This document shows positions 24,064 through 33,321 of a stretch of DNA of 64,000 nucleotides, piece after piece (positions within the stretch are counted from its first letter, which is position 1; the number at the start of each line of letters is the position of its first letter). Position numbers and translations under genes: made by a program. The notes under the pieces are model-generated. The model saw nothing but the letters and a program-made list of their open reading frames with translations. It was not told the DNA's origin and made no database searches. This DNA is from Bradyrhizobium diazoefficiens (GTDB taxonomy: Bacteria > Pseudomonadota > Alphaproteobacteria > Rhizobiales > Xanthobacteraceae): contig NZ_CP067102.1 in assembly GCF_016616885.1 (NCBI RefSeq), positions 2,570,501-2,634,500 of the forward strand. The letters are read 5' to 3'.

Positions 24064-24917
24064 TACTTCTTGACTGTCTTCGCCGGCGCCTTCGGTGGCG
24101 CGACCGGGGTCTTCTTCACCGGCTTCAACGCGTCCGCGTCGGCTGCGGTATTGAGGTCGTCGATGAATTTCGTCACGCGTGCAGCGTTGCTGCCGAGGTC
24201 GCTCTCGAAGTAGCGCGAGGCGGAGCGGATATCGACGCGGGAATCGTCGCCGTCAGGCACGACCCTGATCGAGATGTCCTCGCGAAAGCCCATGATCGGC
24301 GTGCGCGCCACCGCCTCGATGCGGCCCATGCGGCGCGGTGGCTGCGGCTCGCGGTCGTCGATGACGGTCCATTTGCGCTTGATGACGAGCTGGCGCGCGA
24401 TCGCATAGGCGCGGTCGACGGGGATCTCGAGCTCGATCGGCTCGATGTCGGGATAGAACTGGCGCTGCTGCTCGGCCGAATAGAGACCGGCATAGACGGC
24501 AGTGTTGGTGCCGTCGCCGGTGCGCAGGCGCGACAGCGCATCGAAGCGCGGCGGGTCGATCGGGTCGGTGGTGATGTCGTGGATCGGCGGCAGCTTGCGG
24601 TACAACAGGGCTTGATAAGCGGGATAGGCGAGGATCGCCCCGTCGATCAGGAAGGCGAGCAGGATGCGCGCCATGCCGCGTGAGCCGTTCTGCCAGATCG
24701 CTGCAAAGCCGGCGAGGCCAAACAGGATGGAAAGCGCTGATATCGCGAGCCCGCCGAAGAAGGTGGCCAGCGCCGGCTTCATCTCCAGGAAGTCGAAGCG
24801 GACGATAATGATCGACACCACCACCGCCACTACGGCGAACACGGCCAGATTGCGCGCCCAGGTCGCGAGGCTGGACACGGGCTCCGACTGATAGGGAGCG
24901 GAAAACCTGCGGGCCAT
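24063..24917 (-). CDS. DUF1499 membrane protein
   Basis: 284 residues from the ATG at 24917. Three N-terminal membrane helices (LAVFAVVAVVVSIIIVRF, LATFFGGLAISALSILFGLA, ILLAFLIDGAILAYPAYQAL) precede a DUF1499 domain: AEQQRQFYPDIEPIELEI, AYAIARQLVIKRKWTVID, FREDISIRVVPDGDDSRVDI, RSASRYFESDLGSNAARV. The tail is Lys/Pro/Ala-rich. The soluble domain should face the periplasm; the function of DUF1499 is unknown. The last codons lie in the 24001-24063 hairpin. Confidence 0.82.
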   Translation of the reverse strand: MARRFSAPYQSEPVSSLATWARNLAVFAVVAVVVSIIIVRFDFLEMKPALATFFGGLAISALSILFGLAGFAAIWQNGSRGMARILLAFLIDGAILAYPAYQALLYRKLPPIHDITTDPIDPPRFDALSRLRTGDGTNTAVYAGLYSAEQQRQFYPDIEPIELEIPVDRAYAIARQLVIKRKWTVIDDREPQPPRRMGRIEAVARTPIMGFREDISIRVVPDGDDSRVDIRSASRYFESDLGSNAARVTKFIDDLNTAADADALKPVKKTPVAPPKAPAKTVKK

Positions 24918-25038
24918 CGGGTGAGCTCTGCCGGGGTCTCGGGTGCGGTGCCGGCCGATTTGGCGCGACGATGAGCCGTTGAGACCACGGCCCGGGGGCA
25001 AATTCAAGGGAGTCCGGGTTGTTACTGCCGATCATTCC

Positions 25039-25065
25039 GGGGGCGATGCGGTTGGCATCGCCCCC
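25039..25065 (-). terminator. Intrinsic-type hairpin after the acyl-CoA synthetase gene
   Basis: A perfect 11-bp GC-rich stem (GGGGGCGATGC and GCATCGCCCCC) with a 5-base loop, 18 bases behind the stop at 25084. No T-run. Confidence 0.6.
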
Positions 25066-25083
25066 GAGCGATTTGCGAGGCAG

Positions 25084-26712
25084 TTACGCCGCCGCGTTCG
25101 GGAAGCGATACTCCTTGAACTGGTCGCGCAGCGCGGTCTTCAGGATCTTGCCGGTCGCGGTATGCGGGATGCCGTCGACGAAGGCGACGTCGTCGGGCAT
25201 CCACCATTTGGCGATCTTGCCGTCCATGTATTTCAGGATGTCGTCGCGCGTGGCCTGCTGGCCCTGCTTGAGCTGCACGATCAGCAGTGGCCGCTCGTCC
25301 CATTTGGGGTGGAAGACGCCGATCACGGCGGCCTCCGCCACGGCCGGGTGGCCGACCGCGAGGTTTTCGAGGTCGATCGAAGAGATCCACTCGCCGCCAG
25401 ATTTGATCACGTCCTTGGAGCGGTCGGTGATCCGCATATAGCCGCCCTCGTCGATAGTCGCGACGTCGCCGGTGTCGAAGAAGCCGTTCTCGTCGAGGAT
25501 GTTGGCATCGAGATGGAAATAGGCCTTGGCGACGGCGGGGCCGGAGACTTTGAGGCGGCCAAAGGTCTTGCCGTCCCAGGGCAGCTCCTTGCCGGCATCG
25601 TCTGTGATCTTCATTTCGACCGCAAAGGGCGCATAGCCCTGCATCTGCAGCACGTCGAGCCGCGCATCGCCGGTCGCGTTCTGGAACGGCGGCTTCAGCG
25701 CCGAGACGCTGCCGATCGGGCTCATCTCGGTCATGCCCCAGGCGTGGCGGACGTTCGAGCCCATGTCGAGGAAGGCCTTGATCATTGAGCGCGGCATCGC
25801 CGAGCCGCCGCAGATCACCATCTTCAGGTCCGGCAGCTTCAGATTATTGGCGGTCATGTGCTGAAGCAGCATCAGCCACACCGTCGGTACGCCGGCCGTA
25901 TGCGTCACCTTCTCGGTCGAGAGCAGTTCGTAGACCGAGGCGCCGTCGAGCTTCGGCCCGGGCATCACCAGCTTGGTGCCCTGCGATGGCGCGGAGAAGG
26001 CGATACCCCAGCTGTTGGCATGGAACAGCGGAACCACCGGCAGCATCGTCTCGGAGGCACTGGTGCCGAGCGCGTCGACATTGTTGGCCATCAGCGCGTG
26101 CAGCACGTTGGAGCGATGCGAATACAACACGCCCTTCGGGTCGCCGGTCGTGCCTGACGTGTAGCACATCGCGGCCGCTGTGTTCTCGTCAAAGTCCTTC
26201 CATTTGAATTTGCCGTCGGCCTCGGCGATCCAGTCCTCATAGGCCATGACGTTCTTCAGCGTGGTCTCGGGCATATGCGCCTTGTCGGTGAGGATGACGT
26301 ATCGTTCGACGCTCGGCAGCTTGTCGGCGAGCTTTTCCAGCACGGGAACGAAGGTGAGGTCGACCATCACGATGCGGTCTTGCGCATGGTTGATGATCCA
26401 GGCGATCTGCTCGGGGAAAAGCCGGGGATTGACGGTATGGCAGATGGCGCCGATGCCCATGATGCCGTACCAGACCTCGAGATGGCGCCAAGTGTTCCAG
26501 GCGATCGTGGCGACGCGGTCGCCGAGCTTGATGCCATCGCGCTCCAGCATCTGCGAGACCTTGAGCGCGCGCTTGTGGATTTCGGCGTAGGTGGTGCGAT
26601 GGATCGGTCCCTCGACCGATCGCGTCACGACCTCCTGCTTGCCATGAATCTTGGCGGCGTGTTCGATGATCCGGTGGCAGAGCAGGGGCCAATCTTGCAT
26701 CAAGCCGAGCAT
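25084..26712 (-). CDS. Acyl-CoA synthetase (fatty-acid or 3-methylthiopropionate:CoA ligase family)
   Basis: 542 residues of the ANL superfamily. P-loop YTSGTTGDPKGVLYSHRS, HAWGMTEMSPIGS (A5), FFDTGDVATIDEGGYMRITD (A7), KDVIKSGGEWISSIDLE (A8), and the catalytic lysine in PHTATGKILKTALRDQF (A10). It activates a carboxylic acid with ATP and CoA. The sequence resembles medium/long-chain FadD-like and DmdB ligases; a large DmdC-like dehydrogenase lies at 58.9-60.7 kb, too far to share an operon. Substrate unproven. Confidence 0.88.
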   Translation of the reverse strand: MLGLMQDWPLLCHRIIEHAAKIHGKQEVVTRSVEGPIHRTTYAEIHKRALKVSQMLERDGIKLGDRVATIAWNTWRHLEVWYGIMGIGAICHTVNPRLFPEQIAWIINHAQDRIVMVDLTFVPVLEKLADKLPSVERYVILTDKAHMPETTLKNVMAYEDWIAEADGKFKWKDFDENTAAAMCYTSGTTGDPKGVLYSHRSNVLHALMANNVDALGTSASETMLPVVPLFHANSWGIAFSAPSQGTKLVMPGPKLDGASVYELLSTEKVTHTAGVPTVWLMLLQHMTANNLKLPDLKMVICGGSAMPRSMIKAFLDMGSNVRHAWGMTEMSPIGSVSALKPPFQNATGDARLDVLQMQGYAPFAVEMKITDDAGKELPWDGKTFGRLKVSGPAVAKAYFHLDANILDENGFFDTGDVATIDEGGYMRITDRSKDVIKSGGEWISSIDLENLAVGHPAVAEAAVIGVFHPKWDERPLLIVQLKQGQQATRDDILKYMDGKIAKWWMPDDVAFVDGIPHTATGKILKTALRDQFKEYRFPNAAA

Positions 26713-26777
26713 TCAGACGTTCCTCCGAGAAGTCGCTGGGCGCGTTATCGCTCTCAGCGCAGGGCCAAAGAATTGTC

Positions 26778-27881
26778 ATGAGTTTTAGCCTGCCGGACTT
26801 TCGCCGCAAATGGTCTTGTCGCGGCAATATGTCCGCCCGCGCGGCACTGGTTACCGCTGCGCTCGGGCTAACGCTTGTGCTCGCGGATCGGGCGGAGGCG
26901 CGAAGCTATGCTGCGCCGCTCGATATCTTTGGGCTTGGTACACCACGGCCGCGCCGGAGCGTTCATGCCGCCAGAATACCGCTACCAAAGCCTCGCCCCG
27001 AGGACGCCCCCAAAGCAACGGACGAGGCCGCGCCGGAGGCCGACGGCAATCCTTCCCCGGATAAGCCTGCCGCGAACAAGCCGGCCGAGGCTACGCCGCC
27101 TCCCGAGAAGCAGCTATCGGCCTGCCGTATCGCACTGACCGAGGAGATCGCGGTCGCGCCATCCATTCCCGATATCCACGGTCCCGGCGCCTGCAGCGGC
27201 GAGGATCTGGTGCGGCTGGAGGCCATCGTGCTGCCGGACAAGCGCAAGGTCGCAGTCAAGCCGGCGGCGATCCTTCGCTGCACCATGGCGTCAGCGATCG
27301 CCGATTGGGTGCGCACCGACATGGTGCCGCTGGCTGCGAGCCTCGGCTCGACCATCACCGACCTCGACAATTTCGACAGTTTTGAGTGCCGCGGCCGCAA
27401 TCGCATTGTCGGCGCGATGCTGTCCGAACACGGCAAGGCCAACGCGCTCGACGTGCGCTCGCTCAAGCTTGCCAACGGGCAGTCGATCGGCCTGACCGAC
27501 CGCACGCTGTCGCGCGACGTGCGCGAGCGCGTGCTGCATTCGGTCTGTTCGCGCTTTTCCACGGTGCTCGGTCCGGGCTCGGACTGGTACCACGAGGACC
27601 ACATCCACCTCGATCTGGCGCAGCGGCGCAACGACTACCGGATCTGCCAGTGGAACGTCTGGGACCCCTTGCCCCAGGTCGCGCCCCTGCTGCCGGCCGA
27701 GCGCCCCGAGGAGGCCCCGCCCCGCGAGGTCGCGGCCAAGTCGGAAGGCGCCAAGGAGGGAGCGAAGGATGGAACGAAGGATGGGGCTGACGAGCAGGAG
27801 AGCGCGAAACCTGCCGCGCCGCCGGACAAGCCGGCAGCCGACTCCCGCAAGAGCAAGCCGGCAACAAAAAAGCGCCGGTGA
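26778..27881 (+). CDS. Extensin-like family protein
   Basis: 367 residues. The signal segment is NMSARAALVTAALGLTLVLA at about 17-36, followed by a Pro/Ala/Glu-rich linker. The conserved domain (about 115-300) has ACRIALTEEIAVAPSIPDIH, GPGACSGEDLVRLEAI, KPAAILRCTMASAIADWV, SFECRGRNRIVGAMLSEHGK, ANALDVRSLKL and LGPGSDWYHEDHIHLDLAQR, the last with the His/Asp pattern of zinc DD-carboxypeptidase-like (LAS/VanY-related) folds. The long C-terminal tail is Lys/Glu/Ala-rich. Probably a periplasmic wall-modifying protein. Its stop lies inside a terminator hairpin. Confidence 0.82.
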   Translation: MSFSLPDFRRKWSCRGNMSARAALVTAALGLTLVLADRAEARSYAAPLDIFGLGTPRPRRSVHAARIPLPKPRPEDAPKATDEAAPEADGNPSPDKPAANKPAEATPPPEKQLSACRIALTEEIAVAPSIPDIHGPGACSGEDLVRLEAIVLPDKRKVAVKPAAILRCTMASAIADWVRTDMVPLAASLGSTITDLDNFDSFECRGRNRIVGAMLSEHGKANALDVRSLKLANGQSIGLTDRTLSRDVRERVLHSVCSRFSTVLGPGSDWYHEDHIHLDLAQRRNDYRICQWNVWDPLPQVAPLLPAERPEEAPPREVAAKSEGAKEGAKDGTKDGADEQESAKPAAPPDKPAADSRKSKPATKKRR

Positions 27882-27894
27882 GATCGGCGCTTTT
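27868..27894 (+). terminator. Rho-independent terminator overlapping the gene end
   Basis: AAAAGCGCC (27868-27876) and GGCGCTTTT (27886-27894), perfect 9-bp stem with 9-base loop that holds the stop codon (27879-27881). The A and T runs make it work in both directions. Confidence 0.8.
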
Positions 27895-27936
27895 CAAAAG
27901 CCTCAGGCAAGGCTTGTTCCGTAGGATCTGGCCCGT

Positions 27937-28620
27937 TTAGTAAGAACCGGTACCGGAACCGCCGCCCTGGAGCGCGAGGCGCGAATTGTAGGGCGAGTCG
28001 CCGTGCTTCGGCTCAAGCACCACGACGATGGTGCCGACCTTGACGCGGCTGTAGAGGTCGATTGCGTCCTCGTTGGTCAAGCGGATGCAGCCCGACGAGA
28101 TCGAAGCGCCGATATATTCCGGCTGGTTGGTGCCGTGAATGCGGAACAGCGTGTCCTTGCCGCCGGAATACAAGTACATCGCGCGCGAGCCCATCGGATT
28201 GTCCGGACCGGGGGCGACGTAGGTCGGAACGCCAAGGCGCGAGATCTCGCCAGGGGTCGGGTGCCAGGCCGGCCATTCGGTCATGCTGCCGACCTTGGCG
28301 ATGCCGGACCAGGCCATCGCCTCTTCGCCGACGGTGATGCCGTAGCGGATCGCCTTGCCGCCATCCATCACGTAGTAGAGGTAGTGGTTGTCGGAATCGA
28401 CCACGATCGAGCCGGGCGACTCCTTGCGGTGATAGTCGACGATGGCGCGACGGAACGGCTCTGCCACCGGCGTATTCTCGTACCGGACCTTGGCCAGAAG
28501 TTCCTTGTCCTTCGGCTTGAAATTCTGGGTGTTGGTGGCTTCGAAATGCGTGGCCTGCATGCAGCCCGACAGCATGAAGCCGGCAGCCAAAATTCCCAAC
28601 ATAACTTTCAGCGACGACAT
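27937..28620 (-). CDS. L,D-transpeptidase lipoprotein (YkuD domain)
   Basis: 227 residues. A lipoprotein signal MSSLKVMLGILAAGFMLSGC with lipobox LSGC anchors it to a membrane. The YkuD domain (about 70-205) starts SIVVDSDNHYLYYVMDGGKA and contains the active site FRIHGTNQPEYIGASISSGC followed by IRLTNEDAIDLY, where His and Cys are catalytic. It forms 3-3 peptidoglycan cross-links or attaches proteins to the wall in the periplasm. The Gly/Ser-rich tail is typical of rhizobial members. Divergent from corA. Confidence 0.9.
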   Translation of the reverse strand: MSSLKVMLGILAAGFMLSGCMQATHFEATNTQNFKPKDKELLAKVRYENTPVAEPFRRAIVDYHRKESPGSIVVDSDNHYLYYVMDGGKAIRYGITVGEEAMAWSGIAKVGSMTEWPAWHPTPGEISRLGVPTYVAPGPDNPMGSRAMYLYSGGKDTLFRIHGTNQPEYIGASISSGCIRLTNEDAIDLYSRVKVGTIVVVLEPKHGDSPYNSRLALQGGGSGTGSY

Positions 28621-28957
28621 GGTTTGGTTCCAATCAAAACAATACCGCGCAGGTCCTGAGCGTAGCGCCCAAGGCCTTCGACTCCGTTGATTTCATTATC
28701 GTTGAAATCTGCCACAATTCCAGCGTTTAGGGACTTTTCCCGCACTGCGAGACCCAACCTGTGGCTTTTTTGCCGCAAATTTTGCGGCTTTGGGCTGGTT
28801 TTGGGGCAGAGAACGCCGAACTGTCGATTCCATGCCACAGTTGGGCCATGCAGTCGCCACAAATGCAAATGGTCCGTTAATGTGCTTGTCATCATGAACT
28901 TGTCAGAATCGCGCTAAGGGCTGTCATTCTATCGCAGGCCCCTTCCTGGAGTTGTTC
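28621..28957. other. Divergent promoter region, no gene seen
   Basis: 337 bases between the L,D-transpeptidase and corA starts. No ORF with plausible composition. It is less GC-rich than its surroundings (for example TTGATTTCATTATCGTTG near 28687), as expected for promoters; I could not fix one with confidence. Confidence 0.5.
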
Positions 28958-29935
28958 ATGTTTTCTGTGTTCGTTCCAACCGACTCCTCCCTGAAGAAGG
29001 CCGTTGTCAACGATCTCGCTGCGGTGCCGGAGCACGCAGTGTGGATTGACCTGTTCAACCCGACCGCGGCCGAGGACAAGGCCGTGGAGCGGCTGTCGGG
29101 GATCGCGATCCCGACCCGGGAGGACATGCAGGAGATCGAGATCTCCAGCCGCCTCTATATCGAGAACAGCGCGCGCTACATGACCGCGACGCTGATGTGC
29201 CACTCCGACACCGACATGCCCCGGACCACGGCGGTGACCTTCATCCTCGGCGACCACCGTCTGGTCACGGTGCGCTACGACCAGCCCAAGCCGTTCGCCC
29301 TGGTCGAAGCCAAGCTCGCCCGCACCTGCACCCCGGCTATCACCGGCGAGATGGTGCTGATGGAACTGCTGGACGCGGTGATCGACCGCTGCGCCGACAT
29401 CCTGGAGCGCTGCGGCGCCGAGATCGACCAGGTCTCCCACGACATCTTCGAGCCCGAGAGCGAGCGCCACGGCCACGCCAAGCAATACTCCCAGATCCTG
29501 ATCTCGATCGGCCGCAAGGGGGATTTGACCTCCAAGGTTCGCGAGAGCCTGGTCTCGATCGGCCGCGTCGTCACGTTCCTGTCCGCGGTGGTGGAGGGCG
29601 TGAAATGGTCAAAGGACATGCGCGAGCAGCTCAAGACCATGCAGCGCGACGTCGCCTCGCTGACCGACCACGCCTCCTATCTCTCCAGCAAGATCACCTT
29701 CGTGCTGGATGCCATGCTCGGCGTCGTCAATCTCGAGCAGAACAACATCATCAAGCTGTTTTCGGTCATGGCTGTTGTCCTGATGCCGCCGACCCTGATC
29801 GCCTCGATCTACGGCATGAACTTCAAATCGATGCCGGAACTCGAATGGGCGCACGGTTATCCCTTTGCGCTGGTGTTGATGGTGATCGCAGCGATCGTCC
29901 CGTACTGGATCTTCAAATTGAAGAAGTGGCTCTGA
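28958..29935 (+). CDS. corA: CorA-family magnesium/divalent metal transporter
   Basis: 325 residues from ATG 28958, 6 bases after GGAG (a TTG two codons upstream is less likely). The long N-terminal cytoplasmic funnel (FSVFVPTDSSLKKAVVND onward) leads into two C-terminal helices with the diagnostic pore motif SIYGMNFKSMPEL between them, ending in a basic tail (YWIFKLKKWL). It forms a pentameric inner-membrane channel importing Mg2+ (or Co2+/Ni2+). Stands alone. Confidence 0.9.
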   Translation: MFSVFVPTDSSLKKAVVNDLAAVPEHAVWIDLFNPTAAEDKAVERLSGIAIPTREDMQEIEISSRLYIENSARYMTATLMCHSDTDMPRTTAVTFILGDHRLVTVRYDQPKPFALVEAKLARTCTPAITGEMVLMELLDAVIDRCADILERCGAEIDQVSHDIFEPESERHGHAKQYSQILISIGRKGDLTSKVRESLVSIGRVVTFLSAVVEGVKWSKDMREQLKTMQRDVASLTDHASYLSSKITFVLDAMLGVVNLEQNNIIKLFSVMAVVLMPPTLIASIYGMNFKSMPELEWAHGYPFALVLMVIAAIVPYWIFKLKKWL

Positions 29936-30141
29936 GCCGGCCTGCGCTCTGAAAATAGTGACCGAGACCTTACGCGGGTCGCTGAGACAGGGCTGATGGT
30001 GTCGCAGAATAGAGCGTCATTGCGGCGACGCGGTGATGCGTATGCTGTGCCCCAATTCCTCCGGTAAAATTTGAGCAGTGGGCTGAACGTTTGCGCGAAA
30101 CTTGTCTGCGATAAGCAATGGGTTAGCCGCGAGGAACAGCC

Positions 30142-30372
30142 ATGGTTGAAAAACACATAACGACGCCCCGCAACGTCATTGATCTGACCAGCTATCGTCA
30201 GGCCGTGGCGAGCGGCAAGGCGCCGTCGTTGTCGGCGCGCATGTGCCGGCACTGTGGTGCTCCGCTGCTCGACGGCGAGAACGATGACGACTGCTCGACT
30301 GCATTCGACGCTGCCGCTCCAAATGCTGCAGCTTTGAGATTGCGACGGTCGCGTCGGGTTCGAGTCGATTGA
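30142..30372 (+). CDS. Small protein with one CxxC zinc-knuckle-like motif
   Basis: 76 residues after a GAGGAA binding site. It starts VEKHITTPRNVIDLTSYRQA, has the motif MCRHCGAPLLDGENDDDC (two Cys plus His and a third Cys), and ends in an Arg-rich tail. The Cys cluster resembles half a zinc ribbon. No known function; possibly a small nucleic-acid-binding or regulatory protein. Confidence 0.55.
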   Translation: MVEKHITTPRNVIDLTSYRQAVASGKAPSLSARMCRHCGAPLLDGENDDDCSTAFDAAAPNAAALRLRRSRRVRVD

Positions 30373-30455
30373 GGAGTGGAAGGAAGGGCGGGCGATCCAG
30401 CCTTGCGGCGGCGTTGTCTGGATCGCCTAGCTTTCCGCCTTTCGCGGCAAATCAT

Positions 30456-31229
30456 CTAGCGCTTCACGATCTGCGCCGTCGAGACGATGGTCTCGGCGAT
30501 CAAGCCGTCGCGGCTGAACGATGCCAGATGGCTCTCGACGTCCCGCAACATCGCCTCGACGTTGTCGCCGCCCAACGCTTCCGGCGAGGACGACGAGTAG
30601 GTGAGGGTGCGTTGCGCCAGGTCCTGCATGCTGACCGTGTAGCTGGTCTCGACCGTGACGAGCTCGGTGGGTGCAAAGGCGCTACCGTGGAAGAACGCTC
30701 GCAAGTCGCGATGGGTCCGCGTGCCTTTGCCGGCCTCCTCCCAGAGCTTCGCGGGTGACCAGCGGCGGCGGATCTCGTTGTAGCCGTCAAGCCATGGGTT
30801 GCGGCCGTCGGTGACGGAGAACGAAGCGCAGATCAGAATGGTGCCGTCGCAGGCGACCAGTTCCTCGAGCCGCGCAAGCGTCGCGTCGCGATCCATCCAG
30901 TGCAGCGCTCGGCCGATCGTGACGATGTCGAACGTACCAATGTCGAAGGGGAGCGTCTCTGCCTTGCCTTCGATCAGCGTGAGATGTCGCCCCGCGCCCG
31001 AAGCGGCGAGCCGGGCGGCGTCAAGCATCGCAGGCTCCGGGTCGACACCGACGACACGGCCGACATAAGGGCCGAAGCCGAGCGCCAGCAGGCCGGGTCC
31101 GGTGCCGAGATCGATCAGGCTGCTCTCTTTGGTGAGGCCGACCTTGTGTGTGACGGCGCGGAAAAATTCCCGCGGGTAGGGCGGGCGCAAATGTTCGTAG
31201 AGCGAAGCCGTGCTTGCAAACCGGCCCAT
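30456..31229 (-). CDS. Class I SAM-dependent methyltransferase
   Basis: 257 residues. Motif I is SLIDLGTGPGLLALGF, motif II acid in VVGVDPEPAMLDAAR, then KAETLPFDIGTFDIVTIGRA (motif IV region) and ALHWMDRD, the pattern of UbiE/Trans-aconitate-type small-molecule methyltransferases. It is the third gene behind pdxH and an SDR on the same strand (12-base gap), probably one operon. Substrate unknown. Confidence 0.82.
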   Translation of the reverse strand: MGRFASTASLYEHLRPPYPREFFRAVTHKVGLTKESSLIDLGTGPGLLALGFGPYVGRVVGVDPEPAMLDAARLAASGAGRHLTLIEGKAETLPFDIGTFDIVTIGRALHWMDRDATLARLEELVACDGTILICASFSVTDGRNPWLDGYNEIRRRWSPAKLWEEAGKGTRTHRDLRAFFHGSAFAPTELVTVETSYTVSMQDLAQRTLTYSSSSPEALGGDNVEAMLRDVESHLASFSRDGLIAETIVSTAQIVKR

Positions 31230-31241
31230 GCGTCACCTGGC

Positions 31242-32000
31242 CTAGACGTGCTGGCCGCCGTTGATGTGGATCTCGGCGCCGTTGACGTAAGAGCTGGTGT
31301 CCGTGCACAGCACGTAGATGATCTTGGCGACCTCGTCCGGCGTACCGAGGCGATGCATCGGGATCTGCTGCTCGACGATCTTCTCTGTCCCCGGCGACAG
31401 GATCGAGGTGTCGATCTCGCCCGGTGCGATCGCGTTGACGCGCACGCCGACCCGGCCGAAGTCGGAGGCCATCTCGCGCGTCAGCGATGCGAGCGCGGCC
31501 TTGGAGGTCGCATAGGCGGCGCCTGCGAAGGGATGCACGCGCGAGCCCGCGATCGAGGTGACGTTCACGACAGAACCCTTGGCGGCCTTCAATTCCTCGA
31601 TCAAGCCGCGCGCGATCATGATCGGCGCGAAGAAGTTGACGTGGAAGACATGCGTCCAGGTGTCGAGGTCGGTGTCGACCGAGCCGAGCCTGGAGCCGCC
31701 GGGACCTTTCGGCGAGATCGCGGCGTTGTTGACCAGCGCGTGCAGCATGCCGCCTTCGAGGCGGTCGCGGATGTCGGAGATCGCGCGCGTGGTGTCCTGG
31801 GGATTGCCGAGGTCGACCTGGATGTGATCCTCGGGACCCGCATCCCACGGGCAATCCTCCGGGAAGGGATGCCGCGAGCAGGTGATGACCCGCCAGCCCG
31901 CCGACGAGAAGCGGATCACGGTGGCGTGGCCGATACCGCGGCTCGCTCCGGTCAGGAGCAGCGTGCGGCGCGGCGCATTTGACGAATGCGGCATGGACAT
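31242..32000 (-). CDS. SDR-family oxidoreductase
   Basis: 252 residues, classical SDR with all parts intact: LLLTGASRGIGHATVIRF, a long insertion with FPEDCPWDAGPEDHIQVD, LVNNAAISPKG, VNVTSIAGSRVHPFAGAAYA then TSKAALASLTREM (Ser, Tyr and Lys), and APGEIDTSILSPG. It ends with VNGAEIHINGGQHV. NAD(P)-dependent reduction or oxidation of an alcohol or ketone. Lies between pdxH and a methyltransferase gene. Confidence 0.87.
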   Translation of the reverse strand: MSMPHSSNAPRRTLLLTGASRGIGHATVIRFSSAGWRVITCSRHPFPEDCPWDAGPEDHIQVDLGNPQDTTRAISDIRDRLEGGMLHALVNNAAISPKGPGGSRLGSVDTDLDTWTHVFHVNFFAPIMIARGLIEELKAAKGSVVNVTSIAGSRVHPFAGAAYATSKAALASLTREMASDFGRVGVRVNAIAPGEIDTSILSPGTEKIVEQQIPMHRLGTPDEVAKIIYVLCTDTSSYVNGAEIHINGGQHV

Positions 32001-32032
32001 CTTTCAGGTCGGCCCAGGATTCGAGACAAGGC

Positions 32033-32674
32033 TCAAGGATACATCCGCGTCTTGGACCATGGCTGGCCGGCCGCGTCACGACGAAATTCGATGCGGTCGT
32101 GCAGGCGGAATGGGCGGTCGTGCCAGAACTCGATGCGCGTAGGCGCGATGCGCCAGCCGCTCCAGCCCGGCGGCCGCGGCACTTCGCCGATGACATGTTT
32201 GGCGGCGACCTTTGCGATGGCCTGCTCGAAGGCGAAGCGGCTCTCGAGTTCTTGCGATTGCTTGCTCGCCCAGGCGCCGATCTGCGCCTGCTTCGGTCGC
32301 GTCGCGAAATAGGCGTCGGCCTCGGCGTCGGTCACCGGCGTCACGTTGCCGCGGATACGGACCTGACGGCGCAGCGACTTCCAGTGAAAAAGTAAAGCCG
32401 CCTTAGGATTTGCGGCGAGTTCGCGGCCCTTTTGGCTGGCGATGTGGCTGTAGAAGACAAAACCTTCGGTATCGAAGCCCTTCATCAGCACCATGCGCAC
32501 GTCGGGCAGGCCGTCGGGATCGACGGTTGCGAGCGCCATGGCGTTGGGATCGTTCGGCTCGCTCTTGATCGCCTCGTTCAGCCAGGCCTCGAACAGCGCA
32601 AAAGGCTCGTCGGCGGCGGTGAAATCACCGGATGTTAAGGGTGTCTGGTGTTTCATCGAGGTCGTGTCGGTCAT
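32033..32674 (-). CDS. pdxH: Pyridoxamine 5'-phosphate oxidase
   Basis: 213 residues from ATG 32674. The FMN-binding split barrel shows as [60 protein letters not shown], then [20 protein letters not shown] and the C-terminal PNP_oxidase signature [30 protein letters not shown]. It makes pyridoxal 5'-phosphate, the cofactor of enzymes such as the aminotransferase at 18-19 kb. First gene of a likely three-gene unit. The binding site is weak, so the start is not fully certain. Confidence 0.92.
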   Translation of the reverse strand: MTDTTSMKHQTPLTSGDFTAADEPFALFEAWLNEAIKSEPNDPNAMALATVDPDGLPDVRMVLMKGFDTEGFVFYSHIASQKGRELAANPKAALLFHWKSLRRQVRIRGNVTPVTDAEADAYFATRPKQAQIGAWASKQSQELESRFAFEQAIAKVAAKHVIGEVPRPPGWSGWRIAPTRIEFWHDRPFRLHDRIEFRRDAAGQPWSKTRMYP

Positions 32675-32766
32675 GTCTGGAATCCGAATTGCGTCCCGCG
32701 GCCCAAAGCGCGCTGTTGTCTGCTCCCGCCCTATATAGGGCATGGGGACGGGTTGGCCTATCGGTG

Positions 32767-33195
32767 ATGCGGCCGTCGGGCCTTGCCATGACGATGATTT
32801 TGATCGGGCTCGGCGCCGGCGGATGCAGTCTGTCCCGCACTGACACCAACGCCTATGCCAAGGCCGACGACAACGACCTCACCGGTTCGATCGTGCGGCC
32901 GGCGAAGGACGCGCCCCCAACCGAGACCGATCTCGCCTTCGCCCGCAACGCCGCCTCCGACGTGTTGAGCAAGGGCGACAAGGATGCCAGCCAGCACTGG
33001 GAGAATCCGGAAACCGGCGCGCGCGGCTCGGTGACGCCGATCGCGCAATCCTACGCCGCCGAGGATGGCCGCAAGTGCCGCGATTTCCTGGCGAGCTATG
33101 TCAACGGGACGACCGAAAGCTGGCTCCAGGGCGCCGGCTGCCAAAGCAGCCGTGGCCGTTGGGAGATTCATACGCTAAAGCCGTGGCGGAGCTAG
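32767..33195 (+). CDS. 17-kDa surface-antigen-like lipoprotein (RT0821/Lpp0805 family)
   Basis: About 142 residues. A lipoprotein signal ([17 protein letters not shown], lipobox AGGC) is followed by a linker and the C-terminal domain [51 protein letters not shown], which has the conserved Trp, two Cys and final W of this family. Predicted outer-membrane lipoprotein. Start could also be the ATG at 32788. It is divergent from pdxH with an overlap-free 92-base promoter region. Confidence 0.75.
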   Translation: MRPSGLAMTMILIGLGAGGCSLSRTDTNAYAKADDNDLTGSIVRPAKDAPPTETDLAFARNAASDVLSKGDKDASQHWENPETGARGSVTPIAQSYAAEDGRKCRDFLASYVNGTTESWLQGAGCQSSRGRWEIHTLKPWRS

Positions 33196-33321
33196 GAATC
33201 AGGCTGGTCGACTAGTTGCAAAAATACCACTCGCCCCCCACATGAGGCTCAGGTGGGGCGGGGAGCCCTTTTGAACATTTGGATTTCCCGGGATTGGATT
33301 TCCCAACAGGAGACGTGACGG

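Noticed and set aside
23992..24065. CRISPR-like direct repeats of GCGAATAGGG
   Set aside because: Only a few copies arranged as one large hairpin, with no regular spacers or cas genes.
30456..32674. Vitamin B6 operon including the methyltransferase and SDR as B6 enzymes
   Set aside because: They are adjacent to pdxH and may be co-transcribed, but neither has a sequence feature tying it to B6 metabolism.
33231..33270. Terminator between the surface-antigen and DnaJ-like genes
   Set aside because: CCCCCCAC and GTGGGGCG pair only six bases before a mismatch; kept out as too weak.
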